Origin: Geosmithia putterillii
Lineage: Eukaryota; Ascomycota; Sordariomycetes; Hypocreales; Bionectriaceae
DNA length: 64,000 nucleotides
Assembly (NCBI GenBank): GCA_900188575.1
Contig: FYEU01000313.1
Span: 310,001-374,000 of the forward strand
Direction of reading: 5' to 3'
Every line of letters begins with the position of its first letter. Position 1 is the first letter of the stretch. A model generated the notes under the pieces. It saw only the letters and a list, made by a program, of their open reading frames with translations. It had not been told where the DNA came from and ran no database searches. Both the position numbers and the translations under genes were made by a program. Positions 34,334-45,801 of this stretch are shown here, piece after piece.

Positions 34334-36245
34334 ATGGACCCGAAGAGCTGGATGCAGGTGGATCACCTGTTGACGACTCGGCTTGACATGGCCAGATGGG
34401 TGGAGAAGTCCGGGTCCGTCAGTTCCAGGCTGACGATGATCTCCGGACCCACTCTCGCCATCTGTCTCGCAGCCTTCATCGTCCTTGTCGCTCTCCGTCG
34501 TCGTTACCTGTCTGATCTGTCAGATGTTCCAGGGCCTTTCTGGGCTTCCATGACACGCTTCTGGCACGTCTGGGTCATCCTCCAGGGAAGGCAGAATGAG
34601 CATCTCATCGCCCTGCACAAGAAGTATGGCAGCTTTGTCAGAATCGCTCCCAACGAGGTCAGCGTCTGTCATCCGGATGGGTCGACCCTTCTTCTGCGTG
34701 CCAATCTTCACAAGGTATGTTCACTGTGTACACATTTTATGATGTGTATATACATGTATTTCATGATGGCACATATTGATATGGCATACAGGGCGATTGG
34801 TATCGTGTCACGTCTGTCCCCGACTTTCGTTTTCACAACCCGATGTCGACAACGGAACCGGAGAAGAAGAAGGCACTTTCCAAACACTTTGCCCCCGGCT
34901 ATTCCATGGCCCAAATCCTGAAGTGGGAGCCTGTCGTGAACAAGAACATTGAGAACCTGCTTGGTTGGGTCGACTCATACGCGACGTCGCAGCAGCCCAT
35001 GGAACTGGACAGGTTCATCACCTTTACCACTTTTGACAACATCGGCGCCGTCTTTTTCTCCCAGCCGTTTGGCTTTATCAAGGCTGTGAGTCTATATATC
35101 CTCAAGAGAGTATGAAGTTGTACTGACAAAATGACTAGGGGTATGATATCGGTGGGACACTGAGGAACAATGTTGCTCTCAGTAAATTCGCAGCCGCTGC
35201 GGGCTTCTTCATGGTTCCGCTTCGACTCCTAATCAATCCCCTGAACAGCTGGATCATGGTTCTCCCTATGGGACACCTCTACCGGGCCACATCCACGGCT
35301 CTGAAGAAGAGGCTGACAGACGGCGATGCGAAAGACGACATGATGTCGCATTGGTTGAAGGCGAGGGATAACTCTAATACTTTGACTCTCCGGGAGATTG
35401 AGGCCCAGTTGAATGTAAATGTTGGTGCAGGCTCGGAGCCTGTTTCTTGTAAGAGCCTGTATTCTTGATTACTTTTCTCTTTGACCCAAAAACTAACAGA
35501 CGAGCTACAGCCGCCATCCAGAGCTTCGTCTATCACACTATTCAGCACCCCGAATCGTGGAAGAGAATCGAGGACGAGATTAGCGCTGCCCAAGACCAGG
35601 GCATGTGTCTCGACCGTATCGTGTCGTTCAATGACGCCAAGAAGCTGCCGTATTTCCAAGCCTGTGTCAAAGAAGCCTTGCGTCACTTCAGCCCCACCAC
35701 TATGGGCCTGCCGCGTGTGGCACCAGCAGGCGGCATCACCATCGGAGACAGGCATTTCAAAGAGGGCACAATCTTGAGTGTTTCTTCACAGTGAGTGCAC
35801 CGGACTGGCAGACATACGTTCACTATTGTTCTGGATATAATGGCTGACCCTCTGCTAGTGCTGTTCACAAGTCCGAGCAGATCTTCGGACCCGATGCCCA
35901 CAAGTGGAACCCTGAGCGATGGATGTCTGAGAATGCGAGGGAGCTCGAGAAGAATTGGCTAACGGTATGATTATGATTACCTGAAAACTCACCGGAGGCT
36001 TGAACAACATGTGACTGACATAAACCTATCAGTTCTCTGCTGGATACATGACTTGCCCGGGTCGCAATTTTGCCCAGTTGCAGATCTTCAAAATGGCTGC
36101 CACCTTGGTCCGCGACTATGACATTCGACAGGTTGATCCCAACAACGTCTGGAAGTACCAGGCCAACTTTACGGCTCTGACCTACTCGTGGCCTGTTTAC
36201 GTTGACAAGAAGGACATTGGAGAGAAGGACCACTTTGCCGCTTAA
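34334..36245 (+). CDS. Cytochrome P450 monooxygenase (pisatin-demethylase-like type)
   Basis: Exons 34334-34714, 34792-35085, 35139-35448, 35511-35790, 35859-35964 and 36033-36245; 527 aa, usual for a microsomal P450. One N-terminal anchor helix lies at about 38-54, followed by the Pro hinge (SDVPGPFW). The K-helix ExxR is EALR at 383-386, the PxR segment is LPRVA near 395, and the haem motif FSAGYMTCPG has the axial cysteine at C465. The I-helix reads GAGSEPVSSA (321-330) instead of the common AGxDTT: the acid is Glu and both Thr are replaced. It is convergent with the BcABA3-like synthase, 389 bp away, which suggests that it oxidises a sesquiterpene. The substrate is not shown. Confidence 0.9.
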
Positions 36246-36634
36246 GAGTACATAGGAACCATAATCAATTGTAAGGGCTGAGACTGACCTACGTGTTGGT
36301 TCTGAGAGGTCAAAGTGTAGTGGGGTTCAGGAATGGAGTTTCGGAGGAATGGTTAAACATGGGTTTCAGTTCACTAGGTTCACTAGATCCATGTTGGCTA
36401 ATTAAAACCTGCCAACTGCTGAATCTACTTCTACGGAGCAATTGAAGCGGATTCAGGGTTTACAATATTTGTGTTGCTCCTTTATAATCAAATGTACAAA
36501 GTCTTATTACTCCCCAAGTACTAACCTTACAAATATATCCATGTACTCTACAAGATGTCAGCTGAAACAGTTCAAACGACAACTGGACTTTGAACATCCA
36601 AAGGCAACTAATTCAACTCTAGATACATGAGAAT
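36246..36634. other. Convergent 3' region between P450 and terpene synthase genes
   Basis: 389 bp holding both 3' ends. It is AT-rich (AATATTTGTGTTGCTCC, TATATCC). No gene was seen. Confidence 0.6.
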
Positions 36635-37849
36635 TCAGTGCATCTTCCCAATACTGTGCACATTGACGGTTCTCAGAATCTCCGGAAAAGCCGCAATGAC
36701 CCGGACAGGGAACGTCCTCATGTACGCAGCCCATCCATCCTTGCATCCGTCACACAGCCGGATCCCCCCAAACTGCTGAATGGCCTTGGCTCCATCCCGC
36801 GGGGCGTGGGAGCAGTGCTGGCAATGCTTGCTGGCACTTCTCTCCAGAATATCGCGGAACCCAGGGAACAGAAGCTTGTCGGACTGCGCAATGATGCCCT
36901 CGTATTTTTCAACATCGGCAGGGTCCTTGGCGCCATTCTCAACCCTGTTCCAGAGCTTGAAGTTGCCCCGGGTGAGCTCGACAACCTTGTTCGTCTCGGG
37001 CCTGCCAATCATCAGGCCGTCTTCGACAAACCGGTATCTCCGCGTGGTCATGTGGATGGGTCCGCCGAAGAAGCGCGTAAAGTTGAGAACACAGCGCTTG
37101 GCCGGATCCTGCGCCCACGCGACGTCGAGCGCCCAAAGAATCTCACGGTACATGCGGAAACTCTCGACGCGGACATCGGAACCAACGTAGCCAAACGTGC
37201 TGTTGGTCTCGCCCTCGGCACGGTGCTTGTAGAAGGCCACCGCGTCGTACAGCGTGTCAGCCAGCTCGGCAACGACCTGCCACTGATCCTCGCTGAAGCT
37301 GAAGTCGTCAAAGTCGTTGCAGGCCAACGCACTGGCGACGGTGTATCGCGCCAGGGCGTCGCAGTCGCGCAGGCGGAACCAGCTCTGTGGCGACTCGGTC
37401 AGGGCGTTCAGGTAACGCGTGAAGAGCTCCGAGTCCAGCCTCTTGCGCGACTTCTCGGCTGAGATGAGCATGAAGGCCCGGAACTCGCGGCACATGTCCT
37501 CGTACATGCTGGTCCCGCCGAAGAGCACGTGAAGGAGCTCATCGAGGTTATAGCCGCAGACATCCTGGCTGCTGTCGTCCTCCGGGATCAGGTCGCCGCG
37601 GAATTCGGCAATGATCGCAATGATGATGGTCCGGTTGAAGGCCAGGTAGCGGTCCCAGTTCTTCCACTCGGGGATCACGCAGCGGGAATACTCCCAGGCG
37701 CAGGCCAGACTCTCCTCGATGATCTTCTCGGACAGGTCAAATGTCTTGAGACCATGTCGCAGCTCTTCGGGGAAGAACCACTTGTCGTTGAAGGTTTTCA
37801 TGTCTGTCCCGTTGGTGACATGGTTGTTGGTTGTAGAGCCGATGGCCAT
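36635..37849 (-). CDS. BcABA3-like sesquiterpene synthase (alpha-ionylideneethane synthase family)
   Basis: Single exon, 404 aa. I recognise the family from Botrytis BcABA3, which turns farnesyl diphosphate into 2Z,4E-alpha-ionylideneethane, the first step of fungal abscisic acid synthesis. Shared-looking blocks: KWFFPEELRHGL (23-34), CAWEYSRCVIP (50-60), IIAEFRGDL (79-87), GYNLDE (99-104), CNDFDD (177-182), FYKHRAEGETNSTFGY (206-221), LNFTRFFGGPIHM (255-267). The protein is helical and lacks a DDxxD or NSE/DTE metal motif of class I synthases, as expected for this family. The C-terminus carries two CxxC pairs (343-346 and 366-369), a possible zinc knuckle. The start is supported by a TATA box 140 bp upstream. 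The exact product is unknown. Confidence 0.8.
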   Translation of the reverse strand: MAIGSTTNNHVTNGTDMKTFNDKWFFPEELRHGLKTFDLSEKIIEESLACAWEYSRCVIPEWKNWDRYLAFNRTIIIAIIAEFRGDLIPEDDSSQDVCGYNLDELLHVLFGGTSMYEDMCREFRAFMLISAEKSRKRLDSELFTRYLNALTESPQSWFRLRDCDALARYTVASALACNDFDDFSFSEDQWQVVAELADTLYDAVAFYKHRAEGETNSTFGYVGSDVRVESFRMYREILWALDVAWAQDPAKRCVLNFTRFFGGPIHMTTRRYRFVEDGLMIGRPETNKVVELTRGNFKLWNRVENGAKDPADVEKYEGIIAQSDKLLFPGFRDILERSASKHCQHCSHAPRDGAKAIQQFGGIRLCDGCKDGWAAYMRTFPVRVIAAFPEILRTVNVHSIGKMH

Positions 37850-40255
37850 TGTGTTAGAAGCAAGGTGAGACCTTGTGGAGAATGTGGTAAATGTCTAAGA
37901 TTCAATGATGGAGGAACTGGAGAAGGCCAGAGAGGTTCATTCATTCTTGGTACAGTACATGTATCGATGATTTCACAATAGATGACCGTATTTATATGTA
38001 TGCCGTCACCTGGCCGCACATTGATGTGAGATGGACTGTGGCCAGGGCGTTTGCGTCAGTTACACCATGTACATGGACCCGTGCGCTGCATAGATGTACA
38101 TTCATATACACCATGTGCATGGATCTTCTGTACATACATAAGCATTGTCAGTGTCAATAGCAGGCCACTTGCATCAATAGCAACCTCGTTTCCTATTGTC
38201 CATGGGTTTTCAGCCGCCATCTGCCTTCATTCATGCGATGTGTGCGCTCATCTGAGTCAAAACCCCACAGTATGGTTTACGGTTTAGCCTTTTGCTAAGA
38301 GATCGGTATGTAAATGAGGATTGCCTCTATCGTATATGTAATCACGGCGCCTCATACGCCACCCGCAATTCCCATTGGGGGGTTTCCATCCTTCACTCCG
38401 AATACATACTCGTACTTGTACAGGGTGCTCAATGTTATTAATCCGATTGCCGTGTTAGCTTGCGGCTCAGCAGATCTGGGATCTGGGCCCTGAGAGTACA
38501 CCGGTTCAGGCAGCACAAGGCTATCATGGCGATGAAATGGCTGTTTTCGTACCCGAGTGATGAATGAACCAGCCCGCCTTGTGCTCAATCACATGGACGA
38601 TTTCACCAGCATAGCAATGTTGCTCAACATTAGTGCTCAACATTAGTGAACGCCCGGAACGGCGGCGGCATGGGAGATTTCAAGTCATATCATGACTCGG
38701 TGCTGAGGAGCAAGGAGAGCGTGATCTTACATGTAACGTTGGCTGGTCAAATGGAAGTTTAATTCTCATAACTATCAAATGCTACCGTAACACGACGTGA
38801 ACGTGACTTCCGCACATGGACATGTAGTTCTTATGAAAAATCTTTCGGGCTTTCGGACTCCTGGTGAATCACTCTCCTATCTCTCATCCAGGTACGACCG
38901 TGTGTATCCTGCAGGGGCCGGAGTACGATGCCTTGGTGGAATTGTGCTTCCGCTCCACAACTCAATGACGAAAAGACCTAGTGATAAGTGCATGGGGTGT
39001 GTAAGCTGGGATTTGTGCAAAGGATAAATGCAAACAGATAGTCCGTACGATTCCTATTGAACGAGTGGTAGTTGTAAGCCTACAACCTAGTCAAAGAAAG
39101 CAAAAACGAAGAGCTCGCGAGAAAGGGAAATAAAAGAACGTGTAGCTTATGACAGCCAGCTCATTATTGTTTCGGCTGGAATAGACCGCCGTCTGGGCGT
39201 TCATCCTATCTTTCATCCCTTATCTCTAAGACAAACATAGCGTTTGTATAACCGCGGTTAAATGCGTAATATAGAGTGCCATGTTAACAAAATAAGACGA
39301 AAGGCAAAGTCGGTCCCCTTGTCTTGGGAATGGTCGTGAATTTGAGGTGGTATCGGGTGATCGTCGAGGATGTAGTAGTGTCTATAAAGGAAACGTGGTA
39401 ACTGATACACTATAGGTTCAAGACAGACTTCTAACTATATGTTCCTGGGCGTTTCTAAAGAATAAAACAAGGCATATCACGCCTCTTCTACCTAATCTAC
39501 TATCCTAGCTACTTGATGGCTTACATCTACGATGGGCTGGCGAAAACGAGATTCAACACGTATACCCTACACACCCCAGCACGAGAGATGTCCTAATTAA
39601 GGACAACCCAGGCATGTTAAGATGGTCCTCATTTCTCTTTTTATTTCCTAAGGGAAGAGGAAGAGAAGTAAAAGAAGGATCTAGACGTGATTTTATCACT
39701 GCGTTATAATACATGTGTCTAGTGGATCTGACTTTCTTTGTCCCCTTTTTTCAGCTTACTGAGCGACACTCCGTTTTTCTCTCGAAAGAATACAGCTATA
39801 TAAGCAATTTTTAGAGTCATAGGAAGAATTTAGGAGGAGCATAATCATCAGCTTCCACCTTCCCTAAGCCCTATATGATAAATTGACTCTTTCTTTGCCC
39901 GCATCCTCTTAAAACTTCCTACGTGACGCCCTTCCGCGTAACGCTACGAGGCCCGCTTTCCCTCCCCACTTCCCCACCACTAATGCCTGAACATGAGGTT
40001 GATCAAACGACAATCCCGAGCAACGTTATTGCCGTCGAGTATCCGGTATATCATTATTGTAGTAGTCAAATGTGGAATGTGGAGAAGTTGGTATAAGGGA
40101 CCAGCATCATCTCTGCTACGTTGGATACATCTACATGTACGTTCAGTCTCTGTGCAACAACTGTTATTATTATGTACATATAGAGATATTGAGTCTAGGG
40201 CTAGGTGGGTGAAATTACACTATAATATGTACTCTAAGAAATAGGTCTATGCCTC
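37850..40255. other. 2.4-kb gene-poor, AT-rich region
   Basis: After the synthase promoter (to about 38100) no frame of note occurs. About 39040-39960 is AT-rich, with many CTA/TAG words (CTAATCTACTATCCTAGCTA). It could be an old, mutated mobile element, but no terminal repeat or coding remnant was found. Confidence 0.45.
37989..37996 (-). promoter_or_regulatory. TATA box of the BcABA3-like gene
   Basis: TATAAATA on the minus strand, 140 bp upstream of the ATG at 37849. TACATGTA at 37956 lies between the two. Confidence 0.5.
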
Positions 40256-42321
40256 TCACTTCCTGCAAAGCTTTCCAGTCTGCACCGTCAGCCAGTCGGG
40301 CACATCGGTTATGTACCAGTCTTCGCTACCGACAGCCGTGGGCGCCCAGAAGAGGTCCCACGGGTCGACCTTGGCTTTGATCTTGAGAAGGCGGGCATAG
40401 TTGGCGCCCCAAAACTCCTTGCTAAAGTCGGGCTCCATGACGTCGGCCTCGTTGAGGTAACTTCCGCCGTCGGGGCTGACAACACGCAGCCGCTCCATGA
40501 TGTCGTGGGTGAGCTTTACGTTGACAGCCTTGATCTCCGCCTCGGAAAGTCCATCGGCCCAGCCCAAGCCAAAAATGCCGTAGAATACTGTGTCTCGCCA
40601 GGCGGGGAGGACGGCACTGTCCGGGGTGCCAGGGAGGGCCGCGCCGTTCATATTGTACTGGATGAGGGCAGAGCCATCCTCGATGACGCTGCGGATGGCG
40701 TCCATTGTCTTGTTGAGAAGGGCCTCGTCGTCCCAGTTGCTGCGGGGGAAAATGCGGCTGGCGGTGTGGAGGTTGGTGTTGCCGACAGTCTCGGTGGGGA
40801 AGTGGGTGGACCACGTCTCGTAGAAGTTGTCATGCTCAAAGTAGACGGGCTCAAAGTCGAAGCCCAGCTCGGTCCACTCATCGAAGATGGGGGCCACCAG
40901 CTCCTTGAACTCGCTCAGCTCGATCCCGGGAACCAGCCAAGGCAGCATGCTCCACGAGTAACCCAGCCCAGCACCGCGGCTGAAGATCTGGGAGTATCCG
41001 TAGACACCCTGGTCGGCCCAGCCAGGGAACCGGCGCCAGTAGGCGTACAGGGCATCGAAGAAAACCTCGTCAGTGTTGTTGGTGTCCGGGCCAGAGCTGA
41101 TGGACCAGGTAACGCCGCTGAAGTTCAGCTTCGGATGAACCTTGAAGGTGACGCTCGTGACAACTCCCCAGGTGGAGCCACCGCCACCGCGGATGGCCCA
41201 GAAGAGGTCCGCGTTTTGGCGCTCATTGGCGGTGACGAATCGACCGCTCGGGAGAACAACGTCAATGGAGAGGACGTGGTCAACAGCCATGCCATACGAG
41301 CCAGTCAGGGGCGAGTGGCCGCCGCCAGAGAAGTATCCGCCAGCAACACCGACGCCCTTGCATTCACCTCCAACAGCCGTGACGCCATTCTTGTCAGCGA
41401 ATGCATAGAGCTCACCGACATTGACACCAGCACCGACCTTGACAGCCGGGCCCGTGTAGCTGGAGGACTTGTCCTTGTAGGACTTGATAAATGAGAGATC
41501 CTTAAGGTGATGAGTCCAGATGGACAGGGCGCCATGTCCGAGCGACTTGCCGAGGAAGTCATGCCCGGTGTTCTTGACAACGAGACGCAGGTTGGTGTTG
41601 CGCGCAAAGTTGACGGTGAGCTGGATCTGGGCCACGTTGGTGATGTTGACGGCGTAGGCAGGGTATCCGCCAATCTCACAGGTCTCCCCGGTGACGTTGC
41701 CGTTCTGAGGCAGGCAGGTGAGTCCCTGGAACAGCGGCGACATGGACGATGTCGGGTCCCGCTCGTGGATGACATCGTCTGTCCACCCAGCCAGGATCTC
41801 GGCACACTTGGCCGCGTCGTAGTGCTCGTTTTCCGGGTAGCAGACGGCCCCGAGGGGAACCGTCTTGATCAGAGAGCCCCCGGTCAGGGCATCAAAGATG
41901 CGCCACGTTAGGTTGCTGGGGTATTTGGCGTCGCCTGGGTACGTCTTGCAGCTGCTGGAGGAAGCTCTCCTGGACAGCTGAGACTCGTCCTCGTCTGCAA
42001 AGACAAAGGGCGAAATATCCACGTCGTCACTGAGCTGGTCCAGAACAGAGTCCGTCAGCTGGTACTCGGCGGCACCTTCGGCCTCGACCTTTTCAGCTGC
42101 CGGGCCAGTGATGCTGTCTGTATGAGTCGAAACGATTAGCAACCACCACTTCAATCAATCCCTGTGCGTGCAGATGGGATGGCACCAGAGACTCGTGGGA
42201 AACACATACCAAGCGAGGACGAGCGGCTGTCGACCACAGACCTGATTGGCCTATGAGTATATCCCGCAGCTGCGAGCTGCAGGGCGCTCGCCAGCACGAA
42301 GGATCGGCCTAGGCGGGTCAT
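40256..42321 (-). CDS. Secreted FAD-linked oxidase, BBE-like (bicovalent flavin type)
   Basis: Exons 42321-42210 and 42117-40256 give 657 aa. Residues 1-20 are a signal peptide (MTRLGRSFVLASALQLAAAG). The FAD-binding PCMH domain has KNTGHDFLG with H223, the usual 8-alpha-histidyl site, and GGECKGVGVAGGYFSGGGH with C290, placed as the 6-S-cysteinyl site of bicovalent enzymes (67 residues apart). The berberine-bridge C-terminal segment (WGANYARLLKIKAKVDPWDLFW) is present, though N-Y-xx-L replaces the frequent YxN form. Several N-glycosylation sequons support secretion. Such enzymes oxidise sugars, alcohols or alkaloid-like and polyketide substrates. A role with the nearby terpene genes is only inferred from position. 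Confidence 0.9.
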
Positions 42322-44073
42322 GATTGCTGTGCGGGATTGCGAGAATGGCCTGGTTGCAAGTCTATCTCGTAGGGCGTGGCAACATACAGCAAAAGAATCC
42401 AATGGCAAAACGCAGGGAGAATCGCCATTAAAAGAGAGGGATAGGATCGTGTTTGTTTTGAAACCAAACAAGCTGAAAGGGCCAACAGGCGGCCGCGTAC
42501 CCCGGTTGCCGTATACGGAGTAATAAACGGTAAACTCAGCCGATGGCACGGAGGAAGCCGGTCGACCGAGCTCGGGACATGGCCGTAACGGTGCGCGAAA
42601 TCCGCTGCTAATGCCGCTATGGGCTGTTGGCAGTGAGTCCCGGTACGTGGCGTTGCATTCTGACATTCGGGTACAACCTACACAACCTATCACGGGTGCC
42701 GTCGCCAACGGACGAGTGTACATTGATGGTATGCGCAATCTGGCTGTTGGCTGCAGGAACCTTCAACACGGGCCGGTTTCTGCTGCCAAGTCCTCATGTT
42801 ATCATGCGTACACGAGGTAGACTCTTTCTGGAAGGCTGCCAAGGGTGGACCCTTCAAGGGTGCGTGGATGGATTCTCGTAAAGCTTTAAGCGTACGGGGA
42901 CTACGGAGTACTCGTAGCTTAATCCCCCATTTCCCCTCTTCATCCCATGTATCGCTGAGTTAGTACGAGTACATGTAGTATTATGGAGTCAAGTCGTGCA
43001 TGTACTTTGCCAAGTCTAGCTGTAGTCGTTCAGGTATCTGCCCCATTTGCTGTATTCAATAATACTCGCAAACTCGCAATCAGTTAGAGAGTATTAGAAC
43101 TGTTAGAATATCCAATAGTTCATCCGGCTAATGCTTTCCGGAATTGCCGGTCGGGGTGTAGGACCATTCTCATGCATAGACCGGTTGATATACCTTGTCG
43201 ACCTGTATGAGTTGCATGTTGCCCCCTGCAGATGGCATGCTACGGAAGACCGGGGCGACAACCGAACTGCATGGAATTCACCGAAGCAAATGGGCATTAA
43301 TACGAGTACAAGTACCAACAGCGCTCCTACGGAATAATAGTACTCCGTACGCTGTATTAGCACTTTACTCCGTACAGAGTACTCGTAGTAGTAGGAGCAA
43401 TACTAGTATCTGGTTATTAACCTATTTTCTCACGCACCTTGGCACTAACACTAGTATAGCTGCATTAGGCCCTTAATGAACAAGGCAAGTGTTGGCGGAC
43501 AGGACCAGCTTGGTGTCTAATTCCCATCGGGTTAGTTGTGAAGCGATACATGTAATACATTTGATGTACGTTGCAGACCTACCAACATTGAAGTATACGA
43601 CAACATCCGACATGCTGCAGTCTCGAGTCCCTTGTCTTCCAAGTTCAGCAGCCAAGACATTCATGCTTCATCCCTGGATCGGAAATGTTCGCGCTGATCC
43701 CTACAACTCGTTCGTGTTGGATCATGTAGAGACTCGCACAGGTAGTTCCGAAAGCCCTACATGTTGTTGGTAGTCAACGAGTGTCCATTACCTCGGCCAC
43801 CCGAAAAGGCTGCTCCTTCGCCTGGTTACATTGGCACACCATTATGCCTTCTTCCCAATCTCCCTGCTGTTAAACGGGCTAGTCGTGCATTCTATCCTGA
43901 AACAGACAAGAAAAACCCTTCTTCTCAACTTGTCTTGTCACTTGTGTCTTTCTGGTCAAAATAGATATAGACCATGCCATATCCCCCCTGGTGATCTGTC
44001 AAGTGTACGCGGACCATCACAGACGCTGATCTTTGACATATGCGTACGCGTCCGATCCGAATCACCTCGATCC
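42322..44073. other. 1.75-kb divergent intergenic region with clustered motifs
   Basis: No gene supported. TACTCCGTA or its complement occurs at 42514, 42902, 43341 and 43366, and TACATGTA at 42970 and 43547. It must contain the promoters of the FAD oxidase and the rhodopsin-like gene. Confidence 0.5.
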
Positions 44074-45507
44074 ATGTTGGAAGCTAGACGGCCCACTGGG
44101 CCGGACGTGTCCACGATCCCGACACCTCCCCTGCAAGTGGGCGCGCTCTTCATCATCATCTTCTTCACCGCGCTGGCATTCATCATCTACTGTCTTCGCG
44201 TGAGCACTAGACTACGGATGCGCACATGGGGTTTTGGTGAGTGATTCTTCTCGGCTGCACCGGGCGGTCGAATTCCCAGGGACGATATAACAAAAGCTGA
44301 CATGATTTCTAGACGATGTCTTGATATCGATTGCTATGCTATGCTCTATACTCATGCTGCCTCCCTTTTACATTTGTGAGTGCACCAAGAGGAGCCCTAA
44401 CAAGCCGATATACCGCATACCAACATGCATGCACCGAAGCCGGAAAATGACTATAGACAGTCACTAATACATACACAGACATCAAGTTAAACTACTTTGG
44501 ATGGCATCAAAGAGATGTACCCGAGTTCGACCCTTCACCAGGCCTGTGGTGGTTCTACCTGGCGCAGATATTCTACAACCCAGCTCTCGCCCTGGTCAAG
44601 GCCTCTGTCCTGTTCTTTCTACTGCGACTGGTAGAGCAGTACACACGCGCGCGCTGGGCCATCCACTTTCTCAACATCTTCAACGGACTCCAGTGTATCG
44701 CCGTCTTTTTGGTTGCCGTCTTTCAATGTATACCGATTAAGGCGAACTGGGAGCCGGCCCTAAAGGCGGATCCGGCCACAAAATGCGTCGACCTCTCGTT
44801 CCACGTCACAATCTCGTCCATTACGCTCCTGACAGATATGGCGGTCCTGGCTTTGCCGTTTTGGATCTTCCTAGGTCTCAACATGCCCAAGAACACCAAG
44901 ATCGCCGTTATGGGCATCTTTCTTCTTGGTATTGCGTACGTGCTTGAAGCGTTCTTGAACTTTGAGGAAACAAGACTAACATGGTATAAACAGCGTGACA
45001 ATCATCGGAATCGTCCGCCTCGTCAACGTTGTCAACCTCTTCTACTTTCCCGAGAAGACATCCGACCCCTATTACGACATTGGAATCACCCTGAACACCG
45101 TCGAAGTCAACATTGCCATTATATCCGCGTCAGCACCCGCATTGCGTCCCTTAATCCGCAGCTGGTTCCCCAGGTACTTTGGGAGCGACCTCAGCAGGCA
45201 GAAGAAGGGCACATCCAGCGGAAACGCCGCCAGCAAGATGACCTCTGATCGCCGGGATGGAAGCAGGGCCAGTGCACTGTACTCGAGCTCCAAGTCGAAC
45301 CACGGACACGAAAATGCCGGGATCCCCCTCAAGCCCATAGGCCAGAAATACCGCGAGCAGCATACTGAGTGCCGCAGCGTGAGCCCAAGTGGATCAGAGG
45401 AGGAAATCATGACATATAATGGCATTTTGCGGACCACCGAGTTCCAGATTCAGTATGAAAACGACAGAAAGTACGACTCGGATCACAAGGATGAAGCACG
45501 CCTATAG
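44074..45507 (+). CDS. Rhodopsin-like fungal integral membrane protein (SAT4/PTH11-type)
   Basis: Exons 44074-44236, 44313-44375, 44479-44935 and 44994-45507 give 398 aa. Seven hydrophobic helices can be traced: ALFIIIFFTALAFIIYCLRV, VLISIAMLCSILMLPPF, LWWFYLAQIFYNPALALVK, FNGLQCIAVFLVAVFQC, TISSITLLTDMAVLALPFW, IAVMGIFLLGIAVTIIGIVRL and NIAIISASAPALRPLI. These are the family blocks of the fungal rhodopsin-domain proteins. There is no CFEM domain, so it is not a full PTH11 receptor. A cytosolic tail of about 110 residues (DLSRQKKGTSSGN...) is Ser-rich and could be phosphorylated. The role is unknown, possibly surface sensing. Confidence 0.88.
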
Positions 45508-45801
45508 ATAGACTCCATTCCCAGATATATATAGATTTATAAAGAGCATTTCAACGTATGTGTATGCCCAATGTTATTTCTTGCAATCGATGTATGAGTT
45601 GCCTGAATACACGTACAAGTACCGTCCCGTACGCCCCCTCTTCCCTCGACGCACCTTCAGCAGCAGTATTACTACGCAATAGTCTGTGGAAGGAGCGCTC
45701 CCTTGGTAAGGATTTCTCCTGCCGTGAGTTTCATTTCTGTTGTGATCCTTATTCTTGTATTATCTATCTTCTTCGTTCTTATTCCATCAAAAGAGCTTCT
45801 G

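Noticed and set aside
40505..41494. 329-codon plus-strand frame opposite the FAD oxidase
   Set aside because: Shadow of a codon-biased gene with complete flavin motifs on the minus strand.
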